A DNA stretch of 64,000 nucleotides from an uncultured Pelagibacteraceae bacterium. Lineage in GTDB: Bacteria > Pseudomonadota > Alphaproteobacteria > Pelagibacterales > Pelagibacteraceae. The notes below the pieces were generated by a model. It searched no databases. It was not told the origin of the DNA and saw nothing but the letters and a program-made list of their open reading frames with translations. Positions 42,972-52,316 of the stretch are shown here, in pieces. The position numbers were made by a program, and so were the translations under genes. The stretch is from the NCBI GenBank assembly GCA_902629575.1, contig CACORJ010000002.1, positions 62,001-126,000 of the forward strand, read 5' to 3'. Position 1 is the stretch's first letter; the number at the start of each line of letters is the position of its first letter.

Positions 42972-43292
42972 ATGTCTATATTAAAAAGATATACTGATGC
43001 AATTAATAAGAAAGATGAAGCGACAATGAATGAACTTTTACATGATGATTTTAAGTTCACGATGCATAAATCTGGAAATTTTTTAGGAAAAGCTGATGTA
43101 ATCAAATGGGCAATGAGTGGTGATATTAATCAAGATAAAGCAAGAGTTATTTATGAAAATGATGATGTTGGCGTACATCATTCAATTGTAACTTTTAATG
43201 ATGGAAATGTAGAAGCTGTAATGGCAGTTTACAAATATAAAGATGGGAAAATTATTAGCTTAGAAACTGGTGCAACAAAACTTTCAAAATAA
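42972..43292 (+). CDS. NTF2-like/SnoaL-type small protein (106 residues)
   Basis: The protein begins LKRYTDAINKKDEATMNELLHDDFKFTMH, the cone-forming helix and strand of NTF2-like folds, and continues with KADVIKWAMSGDI and beta strands ending GKIISLETGATKL. Such proteins bind or isomerise small hydrophobic ligands. The specific role is unknown. The isomerase gene starts on the next base after its stop. Confidence 0.72.
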   Translation: MSILKRYTDAINKKDEATMNELLHDDFKFTMHKSGNFLGKADVIKWAMSGDINQDKARVIYENDDVGVHHSIVTFNDGNVEAVMAVYKYKDGKIISLETGATKLSK

Positions 43293-43889
43293 GTGAAAGA
43301 AATAGATTTTTACTTTTCGATAGGTAGTACATACACTTATTTGTCTGTTACTAGAATTCTTGATGTTGAAAAAAATCATAAAGTAAAATTTCATTGGAAA
43401 CCATTCAGTGTCAGAGCAATTATGAAGGAAATGAATAATATACCTTTTCCTAAAGACAAAATGAATAAAGTAAATTACATGTGGAGAGATATAGAAAGAC
43501 GTGCTGAAAATTATGGTTTCTTTGCTAAAACTCCAGTTCCCTATCCTCTTTCTGAGTTTGATCTTGCTAATCAAATTGCTATTTATGGGCTAAATAAGGG
43601 ATGGGGTGTTGATTACATAAGACTAACATACAAAAAGTGGTTTCAGGAAGGAAAGGAACCTGCGATTGATCCTAGCATTTCTGAAATTTGTGAAAAACTA
43701 AAAATTAATAGAGATGAAATAATTTTAAAAGCAAAATCAAAAGAAATTGAGAATAAATATATTTCGAATACTAACGACGCGAGGAATAATAAAATTTTCG
43801 GTAGTCCTACATTTATTGTTAATAATGAAATTTTCTGGGGAGATGATAGAATGGAAGATGCTGTAACTTGGTTTAAAAAAAATGACTAA
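43293..43889 (+). CDS. 2-hydroxychromene-2-carboxylate isomerase-like DsbA-family protein
   Basis: A 198-residue protein starting with GTG at 43293, adjoining the previous stop. IDFYFSIGSTYTYLS carries the serine that replaces the DsbA cysteine in HCCA isomerases and kappa-class GSTs, and NNKIFGSPTFIVNNEIFWGDDRM is the conserved C-terminal block. It likely uses glutathione for isomerisation or conjugation. The true substrate in this organism is not evident. It overlaps the SMR gene by 8 bp. Confidence 0.85.
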   Translation: MKEIDFYFSIGSTYTYLSVTRILDVEKNHKVKFHWKPFSVRAIMKEMNNIPFPKDKMNKVNYMWRDIERRAENYGFFAKTPVPYPLSEFDLANQIAIYGLNKGWGVDYIRLTYKKWFQEGKEPAIDPSISEICEKLKINRDEIILKAKSKEIENKYISNTNDARNNKIFGSPTFIVNNEIFWGDDRMEDAVTWFKKND

Positions 43890-44220
43890 TTTTTCAGCTT
43901 ATCTAACACTTATTGTTGCAGTAATTTTAGGAACTGTAGCTAATGGCTTTGCTAAAGGAGCACAAGGTTTCACTTTACTTATACCAAGCGTATTAACTGC
44001 AATTACGATTATTGGATGTATGTATACTTTATCTTTAGTAATGAAAATTATTCCTATTGGAGTTACATATGCCTCTTTTGCTGGATTGTGTATTATAGCC
44101 ACTACATTTATTGGAGTATATAAATTTAAACAAATGCCAGATTTTTATACCATAATTGGATTAATTCTCATAATTGCTGGTGTCCTAATTGTAAATTTAT
44201 TAGGAAATCTAAAAAATTAA
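43882..44220 (+). CDS. Small multidrug resistance (SMR)-like four-helix transporter, copy 1
   Basis: This 112-residue protein has four hydrophobic helices and the SMR-like first helix ILGTVANGFAKGAQGFTLL. When the conserved lysine of that helix (Lys25) is aligned with EmrE Lys22, Gly17 falls on EmrE Glu14, the residue that binds proton and substrate. A second copy at 44456 shows the same substitution. The GVTYASFAGLCIIAT block matches the SMR helix-3 region. It may export or flip a small molecule by another mechanism. Confidence 0.82.
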   Translation: MTNFSAYLTLIVAVILGTVANGFAKGAQGFTLLIPSVLTAITIIGCMYTLSLVMKIIPIGVTYASFAGLCIIATTFIGVYKFKQMPDFYTIIGLILIIAGVLIVNLLGNLKN

Positions 44221-44441
44221 TGTTCCAAAAAAAATATTCAAATCTTATTTTTATATTGATAATGGGTTTTGGAATGAGCTTACTAATGACTCTTATAATT
44301 ACCTTTGTTAACACAGGTATGGATAATCAATATATAAATAGGTTTCTAAAAGCATGGACTGTAAGTTTGCCAATTGCAATATTTACAGCCCTTATTGTAG
44401 GTCCTCCAATTAAAAAATTTGTAGATAAAATTACCAAATAA
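44220..44441 (+). CDS. DUF2798-like small membrane protein (73 residues)
   Basis: A two-helix membrane protein: helix 1 LIFILIMGFGMSLLMTLIITFVNTG, loop, then RFLKAWTVSLPIAIFTALIVGPPIKKFVDKI. This layout and the final GPPIKKFV match DUF2798 proteins, whose function is unknown. It lies between the two SMR-like genes, sharing one base with the first, so it is probably co-expressed with them. Confidence 0.78.
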   Translation: MFQKKYSNLIFILIMGFGMSLLMTLIITFVNTGMDNQYINRFLKAWTVSLPIAIFTALIVGPPIKKFVDKITK

Positions 44442-44455
44442 TCATAATCTTAGAC

Positions 44456-44791
44456 GTGAGTAATTTTTCAGGATATATTTTTTTAGTATTAGGAGTTGTT
44501 TTAGGAATCGTCTCAAATGGGTTTTTGAAATCTACAAATGGATTTACAATTTTAGTTCCAACTATATTTTGTATTTTTTCTATAATTGCATGTATTTTTT
44601 GTTTGTCTAAGGCAATGAACGTTATTCCTGTTGGTTTTACTTATGCAACTTATGGAGGATTAACAATAACAGCTGTTACTTTATTTGGTGTGTTTAAGTA
44701 TAATCAAATTCCAAACTTTTATGGAATTATGGGAATAATATTAATAATAATTGGAGTTATTTTGCTAAATACCCTTGGCAAAACTACTTAG
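44456..44791 (+). CDS. SMR-like four-helix transporter, copy 2
   Basis: A 111-residue paralogue of the protein at 43882, with a GTG start at 44456. The N-termini (TNFSAYL / SNFSGYI) and helix 1 (VLGIVSNGFLKSTNGFT) align without gaps, and Gly17 again replaces the usual glutamate. SMR proteins of the MdtIJ type work as heterodimers of two tandem genes, so the two copies may pair. Its end overlaps the convergent phosphatase by 8 bp. Confidence 0.82.
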   Translation: MSNFSGYIFLVLGVVLGIVSNGFLKSTNGFTILVPTIFCIFSIIACIFCLSKAMNVIPVGFTYATYGGLTITAVTLFGVFKYNQIPNFYGIMGIILIIIGVILLNTLGKTT

Positions 44792-45590
44792 ATACTGGTT
44801 TTAGTAAATTAAGAAATTTTTTATGAATTAACTTATTTGCAGAAACTAAAATATTACCTGCATAAATAGCACTTCTATTATCCCAAGTGCTTATGCACCC
44901 ACCTGCTGCATTAATAATTGGTATTAAAGGATGAATATCCCATATTTTATTTGAACATTGAATAACAATATCAACCCTACCCTCTGCTAAATGAGAATAG
45001 CTCAAAGCATCACTACATGGAAATTGCATAAGTTTTAAAATCTTTGGAATTTTTTTTTGTTTATATAAGGGTAGCCAACCATGAAAAGCTGCTGAAACTC
45101 TTACGCTTTTAAAGATAGCTTTTTTATTGACTGAAATTTTTTTCTTTTTACCTTTTTCAAATACAAAAGCAGTTTTATCAGAATAATTTAAATAATATTT
45201 ATTAAGCATTGGAAAATTCGCTAATCCTAAAATTGGAACTCCTTTAAAATTTAGAGATACTAAATTGCTCCAAGTAGGATTACCAATTACAAATGATCTT
45301 GTTCCATCTATTGGATCAATAACCCAAGTGAAATCACTTTTAGATTTTTTTGTTCCATATTCCTCACCAATAACTTGATGATTCGGGAATTTTTTTTTAA
45401 TTTTTTTCCTTATAAATTTTTCGAAAGCTTTATCAGATGAGGTTACGGGGTCATAACCGCTTCCTTGAAGTTTGTTAGTTACTCTAAAATTTTTTTTTAA
45501 ATTTGAAAAATAATATTTAGTTAAGTCTTTTGCTAGTTTATTTAAAAAGCTAGCAAATATAGGGTATTTTTTTCTATCAAATTTACTCAC
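44784..45590 (-). CDS. Inositol monophosphatase-family phosphatase, HisN-like
   Basis: The 268-residue enzyme has the two metal-binding blocks of the family: VIGEEYGTKK and WVIDPIDGTRSF, plus CSNKIWDIHPLIPIINAAGG at the C-terminus. The ITGRSF-type continuation after DPIDGT and the DPVTSSDKAFE block resemble histidinol-phosphatase HisN of alphaproteobacteria. Inositol monophosphatase activity is the alternative. It is monocistronic and diverges from the dioxygenase at 45658. Confidence 0.87.
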   Translation of the reverse strand: MSKFDRKKYPIFASFLNKLAKDLTKYYFSNLKKNFRVTNKLQGSGYDPVTSSDKAFEKFIRKKIKKKFPNHQVIGEEYGTKKSKSDFTWVIDPIDGTRSFVIGNPTWSNLVSLNFKGVPILGLANFPMLNKYYLNYSDKTAFVFEKGKKKKISVNKKAIFKSVRVSAAFHGWLPLYKQKKIPKILKLMQFPCSDALSYSHLAEGRVDIVIQCSNKIWDIHPLIPIINAAGGCISTWDNRSAIYAGNILVSANKLIHKKFLNLLKPVSK

Positions 45591-45657
45591 AGGAAACTCA
45601 TACTATTTAATTTATGTTGATTAAAGTTAAATTTTAAATAATTGTTACCTTATAATT

Positions 45658-46761
45658 ATGAAAATTGAACTTGAACAAAACAAAGTTTTCTTCAAAAATG
45701 GATCTGAGAAAAAAGAGATACATCCATTTTGGTTAAGAGAAAGAGTAAATGGAGAAGAATATTTAGATAAAGGAACTCAACAAAGACTATTTGATCCAAC
45801 TTTCTTAAATAATGATATTTCTATTAATAAAGCAAATATCAGTGAAAATTTTCTTGAAATAAATTTTAATGACGGTGTCAATTCAAAATTAGAGATTGAA
45901 AAAATCACATCAGAATTTTCCAAAGAGGATGTGGTTATTAAATCAATAGAAAAACAAAAATGGGACTCTTCTCTTAAAAATATAAAAAATTTTAAATTTC
46001 AAGAAAATTTTTATGACAGTAGAGAAATGTATGAGTTGTTAGTCTCATTTTATAAATATGGATTTGTAATTATAAAGGATGTTCCATCTACAAAAAATTA
46101 CATTGTTGATTTTGCGAATTCTATAGGAAGTGTTAGAAGAACGAATTTTGGAGAATATTTTGATGTAAAATCAAAACCAGATCCTAATGATCTTGCATAC
46201 ACATCATTAGCTTTAGCTCCTCATACAGATAATCCATACAGAAATCCTGTGCCATGCATTCAGCTCTTACATTGTATAGAGAGTAAAGTGACTGGGGGGC
46301 TATCTACTCTAGTAGATGGATTCACTGTTACTGAAGATTTGAAAAAAGAAAACCCTGATTTTTATAAAATATTAACAGAGGTCAAAGTTAGATTCAGATT
46401 TATTGACAAAGAAGTAATATTGGAAACAATTTGCCCATTAATTGAGCTAGATGAAAATAACAGTTTTAAACAAGTAAGATTTAGCCCAAGGCTAGATTAT
46501 GTTCCTATTTTAGATAAAGAAAAATTAGATCTTTATTATCAAGCAAGGAAAAAATTATCAGAAATGTATAATTCTGAAAAATATAGAATTGAATTTAAAC
46601 TCAAACCAAAAGATTTAATGATGATGGATAACCATAGACTGCTACATGGAAGAACATCTTACGAAACCAAAGAAGGTGAAAGATATTTACAAGGCTGTTA
46701 TATCGATTACGATAGCTCAGAAGGTAAACTTAGACACTTAAAAAGAAAATTTAATCTTTAA
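45658..46761 (+). CDS. Gamma-butyrobetaine hydroxylase-like 2-oxoglutarate dioxygenase
   Basis: A 367-residue TauD/TfdA-fold protein with an N-terminal GBBH-type domain (about 1-90; HPFWLRERVNGEEYLD) and a catalytic domain. The iron ligands are visible as His189-x-Asp191 in APHTDNPYR and the distal His330 in DNHRLLHGRTSY; the latter is followed by the 2OG-binding arginine. The family hydroxylates gamma-butyrobetaine or trimethyllysine towards carnitine. In this setting it may instead open degradation of quaternary-amine osmolytes. It overlaps the convergent azoreductase by 11 bp. Confidence 0.88.
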   Translation: MKIELEQNKVFFKNGSEKKEIHPFWLRERVNGEEYLDKGTQQRLFDPTFLNNDISINKANISENFLEINFNDGVNSKLEIEKITSEFSKEDVVIKSIEKQKWDSSLKNIKNFKFQENFYDSREMYELLVSFYKYGFVIIKDVPSTKNYIVDFANSIGSVRRTNFGEYFDVKSKPDPNDLAYTSLALAPHTDNPYRNPVPCIQLLHCIESKVTGGLSTLVDGFTVTEDLKKENPDFYKILTEVKVRFRFIDKEVILETICPLIELDENNSFKQVRFSPRLDYVPILDKEKLDLYYQARKKLSEMYNSEKYRIEFKLKPKDLMMMDNHRLLHGRTSYETKEGERYLQGCYIDYDSSEGKLRHLKRKFNL

Positions 46762-47338
46762 ACAAATTTTCAATTTGTTTTTCAGCTTGAATAATTGATT
46801 TCTCATAATCAATTGACATTTGATCTGCTGAAATAGTTTGGATATTTTTTATTCCAAAAAAATTTAGCACATGTTTTAACCATGGTGTCAAATAATCATC
46901 TTTACCTCCAATTTTTGTTCCTCCAGAGGTAATAACTAGATATACTTTTTTATCTTCTAGCAAACCAATTTGTTTTCCGTCAGATGAATATTTAAAAGTT
47001 GACTTAACTCTAGCTGCAAGATCAGACCAAGCTTTTAAAGTAGCAGGAGGACCAAAATTATAAATTGGTGTAGAAATAATTACTATATCACTTTCTTTCA
47101 ATTCTTTCACCAATTTATCTGAAAGTTCAAACATTTTCTTATGTTGTTTAGTTCTTTCATTATCGGGTATCGACATTCCTGACTCTGTTAAACCCGCTAC
47201 AAAAAGCATTTCATCATCTAAATCTCTATATATAATTTTATCACCAGGCTTTTTTATTTTATCTAACAATTTTTTTGCTAATGCCCTTGAAGTTGAGCCT
47301 TTTTTTCTAGCACTAGAGTCAATTTGATATATTTTCAT
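46751..47338 (-). CDS. azoR: FMN-dependent NADH azoreductase/quinone reductase
   Basis: The 195-residue flavodoxin-like enzyme has IYQIDSSARKKGSTSRALAK at the N-terminus and the STPIYNFGPPATLKAWSD block that binds FMN in AzoR/AcpD proteins, plus VITSGGTKIGG. It performs two-electron reduction of quinones or azo compounds. The gene lies 9 bp downstream of ccdA on the same strand. Confidence 0.9.
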   Translation of the reverse strand: MKIYQIDSSARKKGSTSRALAKKLLDKIKKPGDKIIYRDLDDEMLFVAGLTESGMSIPDNERTKQHKKMFELSDKLVKELKESDIVIISTPIYNFGPPATLKAWSDLAARVKSTFKYSSDGKQIGLLEDKKVYLVITSGGTKIGGKDDYLTPWLKHVLNFFGIKNIQTISADQMSIDYEKSIIQAEKQIENLFKD

Positions 47339-47347
47339 GTAATATAA

Positions 47348-48055
47348 TTAACCTAAATCTTGTAAAAAAGGAAAAAATTCTAATAAATAAAAACCTAATA
47401 TTTGAAGTTTGTCTATTAGAATTAAAATACCCGTCAACATTAAAATAATACCACCAATTTTTGTAATTAAATTTATATTTTTTTTAAAATTTTTTGAAAA
47501 TATGAGAAATTTCTGTATCAAAGCTCCTGATATAATAAAAGGAATTGCTAAACCGATTGAATAAAAAGAAAGCAAAATAACAGCTTTATTTAAAGTATCT
47601 TCAATAGCAGCTAAAGTTAAAATAGATCCTAATATTGGACCTATACAAGGTGTCCACCCAAAACCAAAAGCGAGACCTATCACATAAGGAAAAAAAATAT
47701 TACTTGATTTTTTTGCCTCAAATCTTTTTTCAAAATTTAAAAAAGGTAAATTAATTATCCCAATTATTTGAAGAGAAAATAAAATTATTACTATTCCTGC
47801 TATAATTCTTAAAATTTCTGAGTTTTGTAAAAATGTTTGGCCAATAATTGATGCAGAAGCTCCTAGAATTATAAAAACAGTTGAAAAACCAGTGCAAAAT
47901 AAGACTAAAGAAAATATATTAATTTTTTTTGAAGTGATAACTTCTTGAAGTGATTGGCCAGTAACATAAGAGACATAACCTGGTATCAAAGGCAAAACAC
48001 ATGGAGACAAAAAACTCACTAATCCTGCAATAAAAGCAATTAAATATTCCATCAT
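47348..48055 (-). CDS. ccdA: Cytochrome c biogenesis protein CcdA
   Basis: A 235-residue polytopic membrane protein of the DsbD-beta/CcdA family. FLSPCVLPLIPGYVSYVTG holds the first conserved cysteine and AFGFGWTPCIGPILGSIL the second, the pair that moves electrons across the membrane. It supplies reductant for cytochrome c maturation and periplasmic disulfide reduction. Its ATG follows the ppc stop codon without a gap. Confidence 0.93.
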   Translation of the reverse strand: MMEYLIAFIAGLVSFLSPCVLPLIPGYVSYVTGQSLQEVITSKKINIFSLVLFCTGFSTVFIILGASASIIGQTFLQNSEILRIIAGIVIILFSLQIIGIINLPFLNFEKRFEAKKSSNIFFPYVIGLAFGFGWTPCIGPILGSILTLAAIEDTLNKAVILLSFYSIGLAIPFIISGALIQKFLIFSKNFKKNINLITKIGGIILMLTGILILIDKLQILGFYLLEFFPFLQDLG

Positions 48056-50743
48056 TTATCCAGTATTTTTCATTGCTGCTGATATACCGGCTATAGAGGT
48101 CAATAAAGCATCATTCAAAAATTTTTTATTCTCAGTATTTTTATCTTTTTTTAATTTTTTAATCACAATTGGCTGAATTATATTTAGCACTTCAGAATAT
48201 ATATTTCTTACAATAACAGATGTCCTAAACTGTTTTCTAGATTTTATTATTTCTTTTGGTGTAATCTTTTTATTTAATCTTTTTATAACGTCAAATTGAA
48301 ATCTTAATTTTTTGCCTACTCTTTTTAAACTCTCATCAGCAAGATATTCTTCATAAATTTTGGATATCTCTGGATCAGCTTTAGAGATAACCATATCCAA
48401 CATATCGAGCATAGAGTTAAAAAAGGGCCAGTTTCTCTCCATGTCATAAAGGGTTTTTCGAAATTGTTTGATATATGAGTATCTTAATGCCTCTGCGCTT
48501 CCTAACCAAGCTGGTAGCATTAGTCTAATCTGTGTCCAGGCAAAAACCCACGGTATTGCTCTTAAACTTTTTATATTATCAACATTTTTTCTTTTAGATG
48601 GTCTAGATCCAATTGAAAGTTTCCCTAATGCTCTGTGTGGAGTAACTGTTTCAAAATATTTTATAAAATCTGAACTTTGATTTATATTTTTTCTATAAGA
48701 GTTTTTTGAAATTTCTGACATTTTTTCGATCAATGATCTCCAGTCATTTTTTGGATAAGGTGGTGGATTTAAAGTCGCCTCTGTCACTGCACCTATATAA
48801 CTACATAAATTATATTTAGCTAGCGGCTCATATCCATATTTTTGCTGAATTACTTCTCCTTGATCTGTAATTCTTATTTTACCATTAACAGAGTTTGGGG
48901 GTTGTGATCTTAAAGTTGCTTGAATTGGGCCGCCTCCTCTTCCTGCTGAACCTCCTCTTCCATGAAAAAATGTAATGTTAATATTAAATTTTTTACCTAA
49001 TTTAATTATCTCCTCTTGTGCTTTGTATTGATGCCAACTTGCACAAATTTTTCCAGCATCTTTACTTGAATCTGAATACCCAATCATAACTTCTTGATTA
49101 TTTCTAATTAATTTCCTGTACCAGGATTGAGAAAATAAACTTTCCATTATCTCTTTAGCATTAATTAGATCATCTAAAGTTTCAAACAAAGGAACAACTC
49201 TAAGTTTTTTTTTTATATTTGCCTCTTTCTGTAAAAAAGATACTGATAAAATGTCAGAGGCTGAGGTAGTCATTGAAATTACATAAGCTCCTAAACATTC
49301 AGCTGGCTCATTAGCTAATATTTTAAAAGTTGACCAAACTTCTTTATTTTCTTTATTTTTAAATTGAAATTCTTTAATTTGATTTTTTTTTGAACTTAAT
49401 TTATGTCTTAAAAATTCGATTTTTTCCTTTTCACTCATTTCTAAATATTCTTTATTAAATTTTTTTTTAACAAATTCTGATATTAACTGACTATGTCTTG
49501 AGGATTCTTGCCTTATATCTAATCTAGCAAGATTTATACCAAAACACTTAGCTCTTCTCATAAGATCTAATAGTTCACCACTAGCTATATTTTCGTTTTG
49601 ATTTTGCTCTAATGACTCTCTGACTATTCTTAAAGGCTTTAATATCTCTTCTCTTGAATGAAGTAATTTTTTTTGATCTAAAGGTTTATTGTGGACTAAA
49701 TGTTGTTCAATAGATCTATGTGTTACTCTCATTTTATCTCTTAATGGTCTTAAAAAGACTCTGTAAGGCTCATACGATTTGCCAACTTTACGTAAGATTT
49801 TTTTTGAACATTTTTCCATTGAGTAAGATCTAATTATTTTGGTTAATGCTTTCTCATATAATTTAGCAGCCTCCCATCTAGATAATAAAATTACATCCTT
49901 TGTTACTTTTGCTGTAACATTTGGGTTCCCATCTCTATCTCCTCCCATCCATGAACCAAATTCAATTGGGTTAAAATTTTTGGGTAATCCTTTATCCATA
50001 TTCTTCAGAAAAATTGAATTTAATCTTCGATAAACTTTTGGAATAGTGTCCCAAAGACTATCTTCAATAATTGCTAGTCCCCATCTTGCTTCATCATACG
50101 GTGATGGTTTGGAGCGTTTAAGGTCATCTGTATTCCAGATTATTGTCAATTCATCAAATAATTTTTTATCTAATATTCTTAATTTAGATGGAAAAGCTTT
50201 GAAAAGTTCTCTTTGTTCAAGTAACTCAATTATTTTATGATATTTTTGAATTAACGTTCTTCTTTTGACCTCAGTAGGGTGAGCTGTTAATACTATTCCA
50301 ATATTTAAATTTTTAGCTGTATCATAGATCTTACCTTCAGAAATATTTTTATTATCAAAAAGATTCTCAAATATTTCTTCTATAAATAAGTTGTTCTTTG
50401 CAATTTTTTTTTTGTTATTTTCGTACTCATTTAAACTTCTTGAGGCATCTATTAATTCTGCTAAATTAATAAAATTCATAAAATGGGTAAATGCTCTTGT
50501 TAATTTTAAAGTATTTTTCGGACTAAGATTTTTTATTGCTCTTATAACTTTTCTATTTGTTTGATTTAAATTTGGATTAATTTTATTTGCTTTGGATAAT
50601 TTTCTTACTTTTTCAACCAATTCAAAGAAATTTTTACCTTCTTGGAATTTAATTACTTTGCCTAAAATATTGCCTAAATATCTAACATCTTCTCTTAGAA
50701 GTTTTGTGGGAATTCTCTCATAATATAAATCTCGTTTTTGCAT
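48056..50743 (-). CDS. ppc: Phosphoenolpyruvate carboxylase
   Basis: At 895 residues it has the normal family length. The first active-site motif VLTAHPTEVKRR includes the catalytic His155, and the second, FHGRGGSAGRGGGPI, is intact, as is MIGYSDSSKDAG, which contains the lysine of the PEP site. The C-terminus ends MKNTG, matching the usual -NTG of PEPC. It carboxylates PEP to oxaloacetate for anaplerosis. In a streamlined genome this is a key entry of bicarbonate into the TCA cycle. Confidence 0.97.
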   Translation of the reverse strand: MQKRDLYYERIPTKLLREDVRYLGNILGKVIKFQEGKNFFELVEKVRKLSKANKINPNLNQTNRKVIRAIKNLSPKNTLKLTRAFTHFMNFINLAELIDASRSLNEYENNKKKIAKNNLFIEEIFENLFDNKNISEGKIYDTAKNLNIGIVLTAHPTEVKRRTLIQKYHKIIELLEQRELFKAFPSKLRILDKKLFDELTIIWNTDDLKRSKPSPYDEARWGLAIIEDSLWDTIPKVYRRLNSIFLKNMDKGLPKNFNPIEFGSWMGGDRDGNPNVTAKVTKDVILLSRWEAAKLYEKALTKIIRSYSMEKCSKKILRKVGKSYEPYRVFLRPLRDKMRVTHRSIEQHLVHNKPLDQKKLLHSREEILKPLRIVRESLEQNQNENIASGELLDLMRRAKCFGINLARLDIRQESSRHSQLISEFVKKKFNKEYLEMSEKEKIEFLRHKLSSKKNQIKEFQFKNKENKEVWSTFKILANEPAECLGAYVISMTTSASDILSVSFLQKEANIKKKLRVVPLFETLDDLINAKEIMESLFSQSWYRKLIRNNQEVMIGYSDSSKDAGKICASWHQYKAQEEIIKLGKKFNINITFFHGRGGSAGRGGGPIQATLRSQPPNSVNGKIRITDQGEVIQQKYGYEPLAKYNLCSYIGAVTEATLNPPPYPKNDWRSLIEKMSEISKNSYRKNINQSSDFIKYFETVTPHRALGKLSIGSRPSKRKNVDNIKSLRAIPWVFAWTQIRLMLPAWLGSAEALRYSYIKQFRKTLYDMERNWPFFNSMLDMLDMVISKADPEISKIYEEYLADESLKRVGKKLRFQFDVIKRLNKKITPKEIIKSRKQFRTSVIVRNIYSEVLNIIQPIVIKKLKKDKNTENKKFLNDALLTSIAGISAAMKNTG

Positions 50744-50770
50744 TATTTAAAATAAATCAATTTTGAATTA

Positions 50771-52213
50771 CTATCCTCTAATACCCATATGTGTATATTT
50801 AACATTCAAATAGTCTTTGATTGCCTCTGAGCCTCCCTCTCTTCCATATCCACTTTGTTTAATTCCACCAAATGGTGCTTCAGCAATTGCTATCATCCCT
50901 GTGTTAACTCCTACACTTCCAGTTTCAAGTTGCTCAGAAGCAAGATGAGCTGTTTCCATAGAATTAGTGCAAACATAGCTACACAAACCAAGTTCATGAT
51001 TATTTGCTCTTTGAATAACTTCATCGAAGGATTTAAATGAAAGAATGGGTACCAGTGGTCCAAATGGTTCTTGTTTCATTATAGTAAAATCATCTTTCAC
51101 ATTATCAAAAATTGTTGGTTCATAAAAAAAACCTTTGTTAAATCCAGCTGGTCTTTTTCCACCTAATAAAACTTTAGCACCCTCCTGTATTGTTTTTTCT
51201 ACAAGATCTTCTATCTCATTTAATCTTTTTTTTGTTGTTAATGGACCAAGCTGTGTATTTGGATCCATTCCATCACCAATTTTTAATTTTTTTGTTTTAT
51301 CCATAAATAAATTTACAAATTCTTCTTTTTTATTCTCATGAATATAAAATCTATTAGGAGAAATACATACTTGGCCGTTATTTCTAAATTTAGCTGCAAT
51401 AGCTATTTCAGCTGCTTTTTTAATATCTGCATCATCAAAAACAATAAAAGGTGAATGACCACTTAGCTCCATGGTAACTCTTTGGACTTTATCAGCAGCT
51501 TGTTTTAAAATGAGTTTTCCTACTCTTGATGATCCAGTAATAGAAATTTTCTTAATAACATCAGAGGAAATCAATTGTTGCGCAATACTTGGTGGGTCGC
51601 CCGATAATAAATTAACAACACCTGGTGGAACTCCACATTCTCTACATATATCAACCATTTCCATCACAACTCCTGGGGTAATAATATCAGGTTTAATAAT
51701 AACTGAACATCCTGCTGCTAAAGCAGTTGAAATTTTTCTAGCTGATAAAACAGCTGGGAAGTTCCAAGGAGTTAAAGCCGCCACAACACCAACTGGCTGA
51801 TAATAAACATGAACTCTAGTATCTTCCAATCTGCTTTCAACTGTTTGACCATAAATTCTTTTTGTTTCTTCTGCGTTCCATTCAAAGATATCTGCTGCAC
51901 CACTAATTTCTCCTTTGGCCTCTAATAAAGGTTTTCCGACTTCAAGAGTCATCCATTTAGCCAGAACATTTTGCTTTTCTCTAATTTTGTCTGCAATTTT
52001 TCTTATAATATATGCTCTTTGCCATGGTGCTGTTTTTTTCCAAACTTTTAATCCTGTAGCTGCAGATTTAAGAGCAGAATCAATATCTTCTGTAGTAGCT
52101 TTAGATGCATGACCTATAATTTCCTCATTAGCAGGATTAATCACTTCATAAGTTCCTTTGTCTGAAGATTGTTGCCACTTACCATTTATAAATTGACCGA
52201 ATTTTTCGTACAT
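50771..52213 (-). CDS. NAD(P)-dependent succinate-semialdehyde dehydrogenase-like aldehyde dehydrogenase
   Basis: A 480-residue aldehyde dehydrogenase with catalytic Cys283 (NNGQVCISPNRF) and general base Glu249 (MELSGHSPFIVF). TPWNFPAVLSARKISTALAAGC is the NAD-binding block. The length and the GSVGVNTGMIAIAEAPFGGIKQSGYGREGG end resemble GabD. It may oxidise succinate semialdehyde or a related short aldehyde. It is 27 bp upstream of ppc on the same strand. Confidence 0.9.
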   Translation of the reverse strand: MYEKFGQFINGKWQQSSDKGTYEVINPANEEIIGHASKATTEDIDSALKSAATGLKVWKKTAPWQRAYIIRKIADKIREKQNVLAKWMTLEVGKPLLEAKGEISGAADIFEWNAEETKRIYGQTVESRLEDTRVHVYYQPVGVVAALTPWNFPAVLSARKISTALAAGCSVIIKPDIITPGVVMEMVDICRECGVPPGVVNLLSGDPPSIAQQLISSDVIKKISITGSSRVGKLILKQAADKVQRVTMELSGHSPFIVFDDADIKKAAEIAIAAKFRNNGQVCISPNRFYIHENKKEEFVNLFMDKTKKLKIGDGMDPNTQLGPLTTKKRLNEIEDLVEKTIQEGAKVLLGGKRPAGFNKGFFYEPTIFDNVKDDFTIMKQEPFGPLVPILSFKSFDEVIQRANNHELGLCSYVCTNSMETAHLASEQLETGSVGVNTGMIAIAEAPFGGIKQSGYGREGGSEAIKDYLNVKYTHMGIRG

Positions 52214-52316
52214 AACTCAATCTAACACCACATTAGGTTGTGTCTACTATGTAATTTTTGCACATTAATAAATTCAAATTCAATGATATTATATATTTTA
52301 AAAAAAAGGAGGATTA

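Noticed and set aside
51471-51800. 109-residue plus-strand frame inside the aldehyde dehydrogenase
   Set aside because: It is antisense to the catalytic region of a conserved enzyme and shows no domain features.
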